Positions 1-8,205 are shown, counted from the stretch's first letter. The stretch is 31,627 bases of DNA from JACPWY01 sp964603655 (GCA_964603655.1 CAZRVZ010000139.1:1-31627), one strand, 5' to 3'. Notes: a model not told the origin generated them from the letters alone. Numbers and translations are program-made.

Positions 1-767
1 GTCAGGCTATCGGCAAGTAGCATCCGGGCCATGGGCACCGCTGCCGCCGGAACCGTATCGATTAACTTTCGGATGACCTTCGCGCTCACGCCCGGGATTA
101 TTTCCGCTACTCGGCTGTCTAGCGCCTTAACGATAGCCGAGCTCACCGATTCGGGCGTGCCGAGGCTCCACTCGAGCCATGCTGGGAATGGGTGGTGGGG
201 ATCTTTTTTGAGTAGCGGCGTCCTTACGAACCCTGGCGATACCAGGAGGACGTGGGTTTGGGATCGATTAAGTCTTAGCTCCGCCTGGACCGACCGTGTA
301 AACCCTACGACGGCGTGTTTGGATGCCGAATAGAGACTCATGTAGGGGCTCGCTACAAGCCCTGAAAGCGATGCCATATTGACGATTGAACCCGCCCCTT
401 TTTTTTCAAAATGCTCGAGTGCCAGGCGCGTGCCGTGAACCACGCCGAAAAAATTAACCGACATTACCCGCCGCAGGAATTCGTCATTGGTCGTCAGGAA
501 TTCGCCGTTTCCGTGGATGCCGGCATTATTAATCCACACATCGAAATCGATACCGGAAACGGCCGCTTTAAGCGTGCGCGAATCACCAACATCGGCTTCA
601 ACGACGGTTACCGAGCGCCCAAATTTCGCATGGGCTTCGCAAAGCGCGGCCAGGCCGATTCCATCACAATCCACGGCAATGACGCGAGCATGTTTTTGGG
701 CGAAGGTGTCGGAGAGTGCCCGCCCGATGCCGCTCGCCGCGCCGGTGATTACGATCGTTTTTTGCAA
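1..767 (-). CDS. Short-chain dehydrogenase/reductase (SDR), 3' part beyond window
   Basis: This is an NAD(P)-dependent oxidoreductase with a Rossmann fold, acting on an unknown alcohol or carbonyl substrate. Reading the minus strand from 767 gives about 255 residues with no stop. It has the cofactor loop TGAASGIGR near residues 7-15, then NNAG, a serine in NMASLSGL, and the catalytic YSASK. Together these form the classical SDR Ser-Tyr-Lys set. There is no ATG. A TTG at 767 fits, preceded by a purine-rich GGAGGG/GAAGGG stretch, and it starts just before the fold begins. The start lies 19 bases inside the end of the M24 gene, so the two are probably translationally coupled. It is the last visible gene of the group that begins at 3575. 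The C-terminus lies past base 1. The family is certain; the substrate is unknown. Confidence 0.88.
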   Translation of the reverse strand, partial: MQKTIVITGAASGIGRALSDTFAQKHARVIAVDCDGIGLAALCEAHAKFGRSVTVVEADVGDSRTLKAAVSGIDFDVWINNAGIHGNGEFLTTNDEFLRRVMSVNFFGVVHGTRLALEHFEKKGAGSIVNMASLSGLVASPYMSLYSASKHAVVGFTRSVQAELRLNRSQTHVLLVSPGFVRTPLLKKDPHHPFPAWLEWSLGTPESVSSAIVKALDSRVAEIIPGVSAKVIRKLIDTVPAAAVPMARMLLADSL

Positions 768-1633
768 AAGCACCCTTCACCCTCCAGCCAGTAAGCACGC
801 CCCGGCTCCACGACGAGAATCTCCTCGAATTTGGCCCCGAAACCCGCCTCGTTTGTGGTCCCGGGCCGCCCGATGTGCGGCTCCAACGCCCAAAGCCCCA
901 CTAGGTCGCCCGAGGTGTGCTGGTTAAAGAGCTGCCCCAAGAGGCCACGCGAGAGCAATGCCCAGAATGATTGCCACCCGAAATTCAAAACGTTGAGATC
1001 GATAGCGCTCGTCGATACGCGGTGGACCCGATGCCCCAGCACTGAGAACGGGTACTTGCGATGCCGATTCTCATAACCGTGACTTTCGATATCGGCCTCG
1101 ATTTCGCGGCAGATCTCCCCGCCCGAGAGGCTCCGTTCGAAATACGCGGGAATCCTCGATCGGAGATCGGACAGGTAGTCCACCGAGTCGCGAAACTTGG
1201 GGGAATCAGACAGACAATCCGAGTAGCCTATATCGGCGATAAAACCGCCGAGAATGGGCGCAACATCGAGCAAAAACGGTTCCCCCTCTCGCAGCACTCT
1301 TTGCGTGGGCATGAAGGCTCGGTACCCGCTGATGCCTTCGAATCGGGTGCGATCGCCGAACCAGGCATACGGTTTGTGAAAAAAATTTCTAACGCCGCTA
1401 TCCCTCAGAAAGGTCTCGATCATCTCTGCCGCCTGGACTTCGGTCCAGCCGGGTTGGATGAGCCCGGCGATGGTGCGGACCGACTCTTGAGCCAGGCGCT
1501 GACATTTGAGAAAGCCCGCCCTCTGGCTCGACGAGGGGACCACGTTGGGAGCCGGGACGAAACGGGAGAGCACAGGAAGCGCCTGCACGCGGGTCAATCG
1601 AGCATGCGCACGAGAGCGCAAGGATTCAAGCAT
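749..1633 (-). CDS. M24 family metallopeptidase (Xaa-Pro aminopeptidase/creatinase fold)
   Basis: This is a pita-bread-fold metalloenzyme of 294 residues. The five metal ligands of the family are visible: D123 in LLDVAP, D134 in IADIGYS, H201 in VLGHRVHR, E251 in WALEPHIG and E270 or E271 in KFEEILVVE. The frame is open upstream to 1732, but that region lies inside the hydrolase gene. The ATG at 1633 (MLESLRSRAH) overlaps the hydrolase stop by 8 bases and is preferred. The N-terminal domain found in full-length prolidases is reduced to about 50 residues. M24 members also include non-peptidase enzymes. In this operon of oxidoreductases and a hydrolase the protein may act on a small molecule rather than on peptides; that is inference. 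Confidence 0.85.
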   Translation of the reverse strand: MLESLRSRAHARLTRVQALPVLSRFVPAPNVVPSSSQRAGFLKCQRLAQESVRTIAGLIQPGWTEVQAAEMIETFLRDSGVRNFFHKPYAWFGDRTRFEGISGYRAFMPTQRVLREGEPFLLDVAPILGGFIADIGYSDCLSDSPKFRDSVDYLSDLRSRIPAYFERSLSGGEICREIEADIESHGYENRHRKYPFSVLGHRVHRVSTSAIDLNVLNFGWQSFWALLSRGLLGQLFNQHTSGDLVGLWALEPHIGRPGTTNEAGFGAKFEEILVVEPGRAYWLEGEGCFCKKRS

Positions 1634-2534
1634 CGGTCGCTCCGGCGGATTGGGTCCCAATTGGTGCAGTTCCGAAAAATTCCATTCCGAAAAAATCAGC
1701 GAGCATGCGATTGGTTTCGTCCGGGTTTTCACGAAAATGCCAATGTCCCCTGGGGACGATTCGAAACGTCACATCGGTGGCAATGGATTCAAACTCGGAA
1801 GCGGAAATTTTTTCGATGAAAGGATCCCTCGCTCCCCAGATGACCAAAACCGGAGCGGCAATCGGGCGCTCGGCCAGTCGCCGCGACTTTCGTAGCACTT
1901 GAGGCACCTCGCGCACGAAAGCGCGGTACTGTTTGAGCGGAGAAACGACGCAAGCCGTGGAGTCGTTAGATAGTTGTGGACGTCGATCCCTCGGAAGACG
2001 TCCCAACCGATAGGCCATCGATGCGATCTGGGTCGGAAATCTCCGGGCAATCATCTCGGGTAGCCAGGGTAGCTGCATGCCGTAGATGTACCAGGACCTT
2101 AAGTGTTGTTCCGGGCGTTTCAGCCTTCTCAAATATTGAATGAGGTGCAGCCCGTTGAAGATTACCATGCGTTTCAGACGGCTCCCCAGATACGGTGCGA
2201 GATTCCACGCGTGAACTGCGCCAAGATCGTGTCCGACGAGGTAGATCGATCGGGACCCGGTGGGATCGACCTCGCGAATCATTTGCAAAAGATCGAGCGA
2301 CTGACAGGCCAGGCCGTTCCGGCGGACATCGGCGGTCGGTTTCGATGGCCCTGCGCCGCGGACGAACGGGCACACAACCTGAAATCGGTCAGAGAAAAAC
2401 CGGGTTTGAAATTCCCAAACCAGCGGAGAATCGGGATAGCCGTGGAGCATAATGAGAATGGGATTGCGGCTGAGACCGAGCTCAATCCAGCCGGTCTGGA
2501 GACCGCGCATCTCTTTCAATTGGATTGCCTGCAT
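1626..2534 (-). CDS. Alpha/beta hydrolase, epoxide-hydrolase type (Asp nucleophile)
   Basis: This is a 302-residue alpha/beta-hydrolase. The oxyanion motif HGYPD lies at residues 31-35. The nucleophile elbow is GHDLGA with D103 in place of serine. The acid is in WGARDPF and the catalytic His in RGHWHF near the C-terminus. An aspartate nucleophile together with an HGxP motif is characteristic of soluble epoxide hydrolases and haloalkane dehalogenases; the HGxP form favours epoxide hydrolase. It starts 15 bases after the diiron oxygenase stop and its stop overlaps the M24 start. An oxygenase followed by an epoxide hydrolase-like enzyme is chemically sensible, because an oxygenated product could be its substrate, but the actual substrate cannot be read from the sequence. 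Confidence 0.85.
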   Translation of the reverse strand: MQAIQLKEMRGLQTGWIELGLSRNPILIMLHGYPDSPLVWEFQTRFFSDRFQVVCPFVRGAGPSKPTADVRRNGLACQSLDLLQMIREVDPTGSRSIYLVGHDLGAVHAWNLAPYLGSRLKRMVIFNGLHLIQYLRRLKRPEQHLRSWYIYGMQLPWLPEMIARRFPTQIASMAYRLGRLPRDRRPQLSNDSTACVVSPLKQYRAFVREVPQVLRKSRRLAERPIAAPVLVIWGARDPFIEKISASEFESIATDVTFRIVPRGHWHFRENPDETNRMLADFFGMEFFGTAPIGTQSAGATDA

Positions 2535-2549
2535 ACGATATAAACGCTA

Positions 2550-3575
2550 TCAGCTGCTTCTGGCTTCGGCAAAGGTCGGCGGGCAACTCGGTCGCGGCAT
2601 GGGAATTCTGGGTGTTCCGAACTCACGGGCCTTTTGCAATGTTTCCCGATGGTGTCTCAGGTTAAGGAAGAGACTGAGGTAAGGTGAGTTGGCAAATATC
2701 AGTTGTGGCAGTCGCAGCCAGTGATTTTTTTGGAAGTGAGGCATTACCGTCGCGAGACAGGCAAAAAACGGGTGGTCCGTTTTCATCTTTTGTACCCGCC
2801 AAAGTTTCTGGAGCTCGCCCAAGAGCCAGGATGCTGTTAACGCCTGGGCAAAAACCAGATCCGTCTTTTCGTGGAGTAGCATTTTTAGCGAGCGCTTTCT
2901 GTTTTGGACGCTTCGCACCATGTCGAGCACCAGAAAGGCAAAATTGCAATGTCGCGTCTCCTCCTCCATGTGTTTTTTGTGAATTTCAAAGAAGAGCGGA
3001 TCGATTCCCTTTTTATGTGGTGCCATCTCCCGGAAAATGAGAATCGAAACCTCCTCGACGCTCGCGACCACCCACCAAAATGCGCAGCCGCCGCTCGCTG
3101 CGTTTGCGGAAATGCGATCCAAAGACCGGGATCCGTATAGCTGCGGTAAAAGCCTTCCCATCGCGGCCGGCTCGATCCCAATCGATTGACAGAACTGATC
3201 GTTAAAACGCCGAAAAAGCCTGGAGTGCTTGAGCTCCTCTTCGAAAAAAAGCTCTCCGAGGCGCTCCATTTCCGGGTTGACGGGATACTCCTTTAGAAAC
3301 CGGCGCCAGGCGCGCTCCCGAAATCGATCGATTACGCTCTCCAACTCAGCGATCGTGGCATTTACAATCAGCCCGGAGAGCTGGGACAGCGCGATTCGTT
3401 GCTCGGTATCGAGCTCAGGAAAGGCGATTGCATTTTTATCCAACGGCAGAAAACTTCGGGAGGTGTCGATTCCGTTGGTCCAAGGAATATCGGTTTCCAG
3501 ATCCCAGGCGTATTTACGCTGCCGATCGATTTGGCTGGCCAAAGAATCGAACGCATGACAATCCCGAGTGGCCAA
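2550..3575 (-). CDS. AurF-like diiron oxygenase
   Basis: This is a helical non-haem diiron protein of 341 residues, related to the p-aminobenzoate N-oxygenase AurF. All seven ligands expected from AurF line up with nearly the same spacing: E79, E114 with H117 (EEELKH), E174, H202, and E206 with H209 (EEETRH). AurF itself oxidises an aryl amine to a nitro group, but family members act on other substrates. The start is TTG at 3575, just downstream of a run of six G on the coding strand that can serve as a ribosome binding site; no ATG lies near the N-terminus. It is the first gene of the minus-strand group leading to the hydrolase, M24 and SDR genes. The reaction is unknown; the metal-binding fold is well supported. 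Confidence 0.82.
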   Translation of the reverse strand: MATRDCHAFDSLASQIDRQRKYAWDLETDIPWTNGIDTSRSFLPLDKNAIAFPELDTEQRIALSQLSGLIVNATIAELESVIDRFRERAWRRFLKEYPVNPEMERLGELFFEEELKHSRLFRRFNDQFCQSIGIEPAAMGRLLPQLYGSRSLDRISANAASGGCAFWWVVASVEEVSILIFREMAPHKKGIDPLFFEIHKKHMEEETRHCNFAFLVLDMVRSVQNRKRSLKMLLHEKTDLVFAQALTASWLLGELQKLWRVQKMKTDHPFFACLATVMPHFQKNHWLRLPQLIFANSPYLSLFLNLRHHRETLQKAREFGTPRIPMPRPSCPPTFAEARSS

Positions 3576-3845
3576 AATCCCCCCGTGATTTAAAAAGCGA
3601 GTTGCGCCGCAACAGCCGTTTAAAATGCTTCATCTAACCGTAAACCGTGCCGAAAACTTTGAAAACTAAGATGCTCACGACCGCGCCACGCCCCAGCACA
3701 AAGTATATCAAATCCCAATAATACGATCGCTTAATTAGATTCTGCTGAAAAAGTCTGATTATTGCAGCTCTTTTTTTCAAGGTGAGGACTTTTTACCCTC
3801 TATCCGAAAGTTGTGGCCCTCGTCTGAAGTGATGCAATCGACAGA
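3576..3845. other. Intergenic region upstream of the diiron oxygenase operon
   Basis: These 270 AT-rich bases lie between two minus-strand genes and should hold the end of the SGNH transcript and the promoter of the diiron oxygenase operon. On the minus strand a TATACT hexamer at about 3702-3707 could be a -10 box, but no good -35 is seen at the right distance. No convincing hairpin with a T-tract was found, and I see no small gene. Confidence 0.4.
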
Positions 3846-4940
3846 TTATCTGGAATGCTGATTGCGGGATGAATTCAACGCCGCCGCGACTAGTTTTGCC
3901 ATAGCGAGGGATCCCGCCTCGCTGAAATGGCCGTCGTTCTTGAGAAAATATTCGGGGGTAAGTCCAGAAATACCGGTCGTGTCCAATAGACGAATTTCCC
4001 CTTCTTTCGCAATTTTTTGCAAGATGGTGCGCTGGAGTGTGTATGGCGGTTTAGTCATTATAAGTATAGGGGCGAGTAGCACTTCGGCCCCCTGTTGTTT
4101 GGAGATAAGGCTCATTTGATGAAGCGCTTTCCTTGTGAATCGCCACTCCATAGAATTTTCATCCATATTTTCAGAAAACTGTTCCAGTGGTTCTAGAATT
4201 TGACCCCCCATCCATTGTCTCAATAGTTTTTTTTTCGGTATTCCACGCAAGACCCTCAGTAGGTATGTTTGGGTTAGAGGATTCCACTCATTCCTCTTTT
4301 TAAAGGGGTTGCCCTCACTTATCGTCGTCTCGCTTGGGAGATTGGGACAAGGAAAATCATCGATAGGACGATCTAAGTAGGCTTGTATTGTCTGTTTACT
4401 GAGATAAAAGGCCAGATCAGAGATGTCGTTTTGGGAAAAGAAATGGATGACATAGCGGGGACGGAACTTCTTAATATAGGCATTTAGGAGACAGACTTCC
4501 TGCAGTGCACAATCGCCCTGCCTGGCCATATTGATTACCGACAAGCCGCTCAATTGCTCCAAAAAATAGGGTATAGTTTGTCTCTGCTCGAGTCCGTGGC
4601 CGTAAATAAAGGAATCTCCGAGAAGCAATAAATCGGCACGATCGCGATCGCGCTCATTGCGAAATCCATAACGATCGGTTTGGTGGTGCCATTCGTATCC
4701 ATTATAAGAGAGTTCAGCCAAGAAATTCGGTTTCATCAAACGGCTCACTGGGAACGAGGAATCGGTGTAATAGATCCCGCCAGGGCCTTCTCGGTATTTC
4801 GAGCGGATCCCGTTTTCAAATGCCCTGCCACCCAGTGCTGGCTTCATATGTAACGAAACTTCTAGAACTATCAATAAAGCCAGGATTGCCGCCAAACTGA
4901 GTAAGGCACAAAATGAATATTCTCTCAAACGAGTGCGCAA
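3846..4940 (-). CDS. Membrane-anchored SGNH/GDSL hydrolase-like protein
   Basis: The protein has 364 residues with one N-terminal membrane segment at about 10-30, followed by an extracytoplasmic domain. SGNH blocks are visible: LLGDSFIYG with the nucleophile at S110, SQNDISD (block III type), and a C-terminal DGHFSEAG carrying the Asp-x-x-His pair. Such domains act as esterases or O-acetyl transferases/esterases on polysaccharide or lipid. The glycan substrate suggested by the membrane anchor is inference. The start is TTG at 4940; the only purine-rich site is about 20 bases upstream, so the start is less certain than the rest. It lies 14 bases after the stop of the preceding gene and is probably in one transcript with the two genes upstream. 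Confidence 0.78.
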   Translation of the reverse strand: MRTRLREYSFCALLSLAAILALLIVLEVSLHMKPALGGRAFENGIRSKYREGPGGIYYTDSSFPVSRLMKPNFLAELSYNGYEWHHQTDRYGFRNERDRDRADLLLLGDSFIYGHGLEQRQTIPYFLEQLSGLSVINMARQGDCALQEVCLLNAYIKKFRPRYVIHFFSQNDISDLAFYLSKQTIQAYLDRPIDDFPCPNLPSETTISEGNPFKKRNEWNPLTQTYLLRVLRGIPKKKLLRQWMGGQILEPLEQFSENMDENSMEWRFTRKALHQMSLISKQQGAEVLLAPILIMTKPPYTLQRTILQKIAKEGEIRLLDTTGISGLTPEYFLKNDGHFSEAGSLAMAKLVAAALNSSRNQHSR

Positions 4941-4954
4941 GGAGAAATTGTACG

Positions 4955-5719
4955 CTAGTTTCTCCTGATTACAGTCGAAATATTAGCCGGTGGAGGAATC
5001 AGTAGTTCGCGCTCGTTTGCCGGGCGATCACGCAAGGCTTCTTCGATGTCATTTTCAGGGTGCGGTGAAAGGCGCGCAATTAATCTCGTCGCTTCGCGTG
5101 CTATATCGAGCGAGGGTTCGCTTCGCGCATACTCCAACAAGCGCGGGAGAAGGATTCGGCGCCCATCATCGGAAATCTGCCCCGTTTGAAGCTTCTCGTG
5201 GTAATGGCGAATGGCAAATGCTTTGACTCGACCGTAGCGTTCCCATGAATTAAATGTGTGGCCGTGAGGATCCCCCGGAGTCCGAGCGCCGAAAATAGAA
5301 TAATCCAGGATGCTTTCGACTATTTTCGCGGGCCGATCGCCGTAGTGAAGAAAAGAATGAACGAGGAAGAAAGAATGTTTCAAAGGCACCTCGGTGAAGG
5401 AGGAAATCCTTGAAACGAACTCGGCATGAGCGCGTTCGGGATCGGTTGCGATGATTTGTTTCATCTCGGCGAACATCTTGTCGAGACCCGCCTGGTCTCC
5501 GCTATCAAGTTTTTCAAGGGTGACAAGAACTCCATCGATACCACGCCGCTCGCTATTTCTTTCGACCGCCAAATTCGATCCGGCGAACACGGGCGGCATA
5601 GCTTTATAGCTAGGAGGCGGCAAAATCGGTGCGATGGAGATCGGGGTTTTCGTTGTCCACCACCCTATAGCCGCCGCCGCACCGATGATGATCGTCAAGC
5701 CGATTACTCTCTTCGCCAA
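4955..5719 (-). CDS. Membrane-anchored helical protein, function unknown
   Basis: This is a 254-residue protein that I do not recognise as a named family. An N-terminal hydrophobic segment (about residues 5-21) acts as a signal or anchor, followed by a proline-rich linker (ILPPPSYKAMPP). The remainder is rich in amphipathic helices. It is compatible with an armadillo/HEAT-like helical repeat, for example around RILLPRLLEYARSE and IAREATRLIARLSPHPE, but the repeats are irregular. The start is TTG at 5719 with GAGGT at suitable spacing upstream. It overlaps the end of the zincin-like gene by 16 bases, so the two are very probably co-translated. A role as a periplasmic partner of that protein is only a guess. 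Confidence 0.7.
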   Translation of the reverse strand: MAKRVIGLTIIIGAAAAIGWWTTKTPISIAPILPPPSYKAMPPVFAGSNLAVERNSERRGIDGVLVTLEKLDSGDQAGLDKMFAEMKQIIATDPERAHAEFVSRISSFTEVPLKHSFFLVHSFLHYGDRPAKIVESILDYSIFGARTPGDPHGHTFNSWERYGRVKAFAIRHYHEKLQTGQISDDGRRILLPRLLEYARSEPSLDIAREATRLIARLSPHPENDIEEALRDRPANERELLIPPPANISTVIRRN

Positions 5720-6360
5720 CGGCTTACCTCTTCGGGAGTGATTTCATTGAAACGATCTGGAACGCGATTGTTAATGTAGGATTGGATGAGCCAATCGGAA
5801 AGTTCATGGTGAATGGCGTTTCGTACCCAAGCCCAATAAAAAACGTCCTGAGAGAAAGCACCGCCGCTGCCATCGATATAAAAACGCTGATCGCATCTTT
5901 GTTTTTGGCCCATATAGGGCCCCTGATCGCAAGTGACGTGCCCGGGATCGGCCTTAGAAAGGTGCCTTGCCTCGTGTACGATTACATCGGAGTTGTATTC
6001 AGCGTGGCCATATTCAAAAAAAGGTCTGCAAAGGGTAATACGCCCCAGCGCACGAGATGCATATGCCCCGTGAGTAGTGCAATCCGGATCGTAGTAGGTC
6101 TCTCGGATCAAATTTGCAGCAGTCTGATAAAACTTAGGGGCATCGGCAGGAAGTTTCGACGCATGCAGATGGTAAAAAGCCTCGGCCGCTTTCGACTCCC
6201 CCCCAGGACAATCCAGTGTGTCCTTAGCACCCCACTTGATCCCGAACGCGTCGAAATAATGGGTACGCCAATTTGCCCGAAGTGTTTCACAGCTTGGCGT
6301 CGCCCAAACAGGTACCGCCATAGCCAAGGAAGTCAGCAGAACCGCCAAAGTTTTTACCAT
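5704..6360 (-). CDS. Secreted HExxH zincin-like protein
   Basis: This 218-residue protein has a clear signal peptide (residues 1-20, cleavage after VWA). The mature part contains HEARH at residues 129-133, which fits the zinc-binding HExxH motif. It is followed by DPGH (H141) and a conserved-looking glycine/cysteine stretch with CDQGPYMG and GSGGAFSQD. Six or more cysteines suggest disulphides in the periplasm or outside the cell. The arrangement recalls deuterolysin/lysine-specific metalloendopeptidase-like folds, but I cannot assign a named family. The start is ATG at 6360, with AAGGGG upstream and a 6-bp inverted repeat (6375-6390) just before it. First gene of a three-gene minus-strand group. 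A peptidase role is inferred from the motif only. Confidence 0.72.
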   Translation of the reverse strand: MVKTLAVLLTSLAMAVPVWATPSCETLRANWRTHYFDAFGIKWGAKDTLDCPGGESKAAEAFYHLHASKLPADAPKFYQTAANLIRETYYDPDCTTHGAYASRALGRITLCRPFFEYGHAEYNSDVIVHEARHLSKADPGHVTCDQGPYMGQKQRCDQRFYIDGSGGAFSQDVFYWAWVRNAIHHELSDWLIQSYINNRVPDRFNEITPEEVSRWRRE

Positions 6361-6374
6361 TCAAGCCCCTTTTT

Positions 6375-6390
6375 AGTTATAGAAATAACT
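6375..6390. repeat. Small inverted repeat before the zincin-like gene
   Basis: AGTTAT, a four-base loop AGAA, and ATAACT form a perfect 6-bp stem. It lies about 15 bases upstream of the ATG at 6360 and directly next to its ribosome binding site on the minus strand. It could be an operator or an mRNA hairpin; the A/T-rich stem is weak. Confidence 0.3.
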
Positions 6391-6656
6391 TATGACGCAA
6401 CGAACAATAAGATCAAGTGCTTTTTTCGGTGGTTTAGGCTGTGGAGCCAAAATGGGGGGGGCTGGTTATGGGCTTTGATGAAGCAATACGACGTTCCGGT
6501 CCTGAATAACTACCGCGACCACTAAAAAAATAATTTTAATTACGATAACAGGGCAACGGAAAAGTAGGGAAGGACAATAAGAAGAACCGGCACAATCGGT
6601 TTGTTTCGCACGGCCGTCCCACCAAACAAAATAATATGATGCATCAGGAGGTGGGT

Positions 6657-6707
6657 GTGTTTGGAAACCGCTTTTATCGAGTGAACACTCTTTGCCGCAA
6701 AGAATGA
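6657..6707 (+). CDS. Possible 16-codon leader/micro-ORF with perfect ribosome binding site
   Basis: AGGAGGTG at 6646-6653 is a full match to the anti-Shine-Dalgarno sequence. A GTG at 6657 opens a frame of 16 codons (reading FGNRFYRVNTLCRKE after the start) that ends with TGA at 6705-6707. It lies 60 bases upstream of the RDD gene. A start at 6655 in another frame is also possible. It may be a small protein, a leader peptide or chance; the strong ribosome binding site is the only evidence. Confidence 0.25.
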   Translation: MFGNRFYRVNTLCRKE

Positions 6708-6767
6708 TTACTTCGACGCGGTCCGCTGGTTTAATATGATGTGAGACTAACTTGAGGGGGGTTGATC

Positions 6768-7706
6768 ATGGCTGATGCACGTCAGGGGCGCGAAATTCTT
6801 AAGGAACTCCAAAAGATGATCGCAGACGAGTTGGGGGAAAAGAACCCGGCAAATACCTTTCGACCCATGACCGACGGATTGGGTTTAGCGAGTCCGCGCA
6901 GGCCGGAAACCGCATCTCCCCTTCCGCCGCTGACCCAAGCCCTGACTCAAGAGGGTCGGGCTCCGTTATTCGGTAGGGAGCCCACTGTGGCCCACGCCCC
7001 GCCGCCTCGGCGACCGATTGCCAGACCTCCTGCGAAGATCGTAATGCCCGATTCTCAGCAAAAAAATACCATGGAACGCATGTTCTCTCCGCCGCCGCCG
7101 CGCATGGAGGTCAGACCCGTAGCCGAATCTTTGGCGCCAGATTTACTGGGCCCAGCGGTTCAGTCAGAAGTTACGGCAGAAGTTAAGCCAGAAGCAAAGA
7201 TGGAAGTTAAGCCGGCGATCACTTTAAGAATGGAGTCCACGACCTCCGTACCACCTCCGGCAATAGCAGCGGCAGGGCTTGCTCAGCGTTTCTTTGCGTT
7301 CGTCGTCGATCAGGTGTTCGTCTGGACCGTTTTTCTATTTACCGTGATAGTCACGCTAAAGGTCGTGACAGGGCAGGATGCCTACTCACTCCCTAATAGC
7401 GGGAACTTGCAAAACCCGCTCTTTTTACGGTTCATTCTAGTCGAGTTCGCCAGCCTTTGGCTCGCGTACCTCGTGGTAGGAGTGGGGATTCTCGACATGA
7501 CATTCGGTATGTGGGTGTGGGGACTTCGGCTGCGTTACCGGGGTAACGAGGACGATGTGAAGTTTATCAAAAAGTCGATACGGGTCGTAGCGACCTTTAT
7601 TTTTTTCGCCCCGATTCTTCCCAGTATCGTGCTGATGTTTCGCAGGCGTGGGCGCAACCTTTTGGATCTGATTTCCGGGACGGGGCTGTGCCGTTCTGTG
7701 GTATAA
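6768..7706 (+). CDS. RDD-family membrane protein with proline-rich N-terminus
   Basis: The protein has 312 residues. The first 30 form a charged helix (REILKELQKMIADELGE). Residues about 40-165 are low-complexity, rich in Pro, Ala and charged residues. From about 170 there is an RDD domain, beginning LAQRFFAFVVDQVF with its Arg and Asp, with membrane segments near 182-200, 220-243 and 273-290 and a closing RRGRNLLDLISGT. RDD proteins are small polytopic membrane proteins; some have been linked to ion transport, but most are uncharacterised. The ATG at 6768 is preferred over the TTG at 6762 because the GAGGGGGG site at 6753-6760 is then about 7 bases away. It lies 7 bases upstream of the heptose enzyme gene and is probably cotranscribed with it. 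Confidence 0.85.
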   Translation: MADARQGREILKELQKMIADELGEKNPANTFRPMTDGLGLASPRRPETASPLPPLTQALTQEGRAPLFGREPTVAHAPPPRRPIARPPAKIVMPDSQQKNTMERMFSPPPPRMEVRPVAESLAPDLLGPAVQSEVTAEVKPEAKMEVKPAITLRMESTTSVPPPAIAAAGLAQRFFAFVVDQVFVWTVFLFTVIVTLKVVTGQDAYSLPNSGNLQNPLFLRFILVEFASLWLAYLVVGVGILDMTFGMWVWGLRLRYRGNEDDVKFIKKSIRVVATFIFFAPILPSIVLMFRRRGRNLLDLISGTGLCRSVV

Positions 7707-7713
7707 GGGCCGC

Positions 7714-8205
7714 GTGCGTAGGCTTTCCGATAAGGTAGTGCCATTCGAGCGCGTCTGGGAATTGAGTGTTCAGCTGCGCTCGTCCGGAAAGCGAATTGTA
7801 TCGACGAACGGCTGTTTTGACATTCTTCACCTGGGCCATATCGAATACCTCAACCAGGCGCGAATGCTGGGTGATATCTTAGTCGTCGGTGTCAATTCCG
7901 ATTCGAGCGTAAAGATTATTAAGGGGAGCGAGCGTCCAATTCAGGATGAAACGACTCGCATGCGGCAGGTCGCGGCGCTGGAAGCGGTAGATTTCGTGGT
8001 GTTATTTGAGCAGTCCACGCCCGAGACATTGCTCGAAAAACTACGCCCGTTCTTGCATGTGAAGGGTGGCGATTACGATCCCTCGACTCTTCCCGAGCGC
8101 GCAATTGTCGAGCGATTTGGCGGCCGGATTCAGTGCGTGCCGCTGGTAGAAAACTTTTCCACGACTCGGCTGATTCAAAAAATCGGAACACTGACCAAAA
8201 ACTAA
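7714..8205 (+). CDS. rfaE2: D-glycero-beta-D-manno-heptose 1-phosphate adenylyltransferase
   Basis: This cytoplasmic nucleotidyltransferase makes ADP-heptose, the precursor of the inner-core heptose of LPS. The 163-residue length fits the stand-alone enzyme, which corresponds to the C-terminal half of E. coli HldE. The nucleotidyltransferase signature GCFDILHLGH lies at residues 33-42, and the later motif ENFSTTRLI near 146 is also present. The kinase half is not in this window and must be encoded elsewhere. The start is GTG at 7714 with AAGGG immediately upstream, overlapping the stop of the RDD gene. Its presence implies a heptose-containing LPS core and therefore a diderm envelope. Confidence 0.93.
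   Translation: MRRLSDKVVPFERVWELSVQLRSSGKRIVSTNGCFDILHLGHIEYLNQARMLGDILVVGVNSDSSVKIIKGSERPIQDETTRMRQVAALEAVDFVVLFEQSTPETLLEKLRPFLHVKGGDYDPSTLPERAIVERFGGRIQCVPLVENFSTTRLIQKIGTLTKN

Larger units (their letters stand above)
6361..6767. other. Divergent intergenic region
   Basis: About 400 bases separate the divergent zincin-like and RDD genes and must carry promoters for both. Visible items are a perfect 6-bp inverted repeat with a 4-base loop at 6375-6390, a G-run near 6452-6459, and a possible -10 TAATAT at 6732-6737 without a good -35. There is also a very strong ribosome binding site with a 16-codon reading frame (listed separately). No longer gene of convincing composition is seen on either strand. 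Confidence 0.45.

Noticed and set aside
411..794. Open frame on the plus strand near the left edge
   Set aside because: It is antisense to the SDR gene, whose TGxxxGIG, NNAG and YxxxK motifs on the minus strand are decisive.
1061..1819. Open frame of 252 codons on the plus strand
   Set aside because: It is antisense to the M24 and hydrolase genes, both of which have full active-site motifs in the right order.
3740..3800. T-rich stretch near the end of the SGNH gene as a terminator
   Set aside because: Only 4-bp stems could be drawn next to the T or A runs on either strand.
5782..6525. Long open frame of 247 codons on the plus strand
   Set aside because: It lies opposite the zincin-like gene, which has a clear signal peptide and HExxH motif. 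The plus-strand translation has no recognisable pattern.
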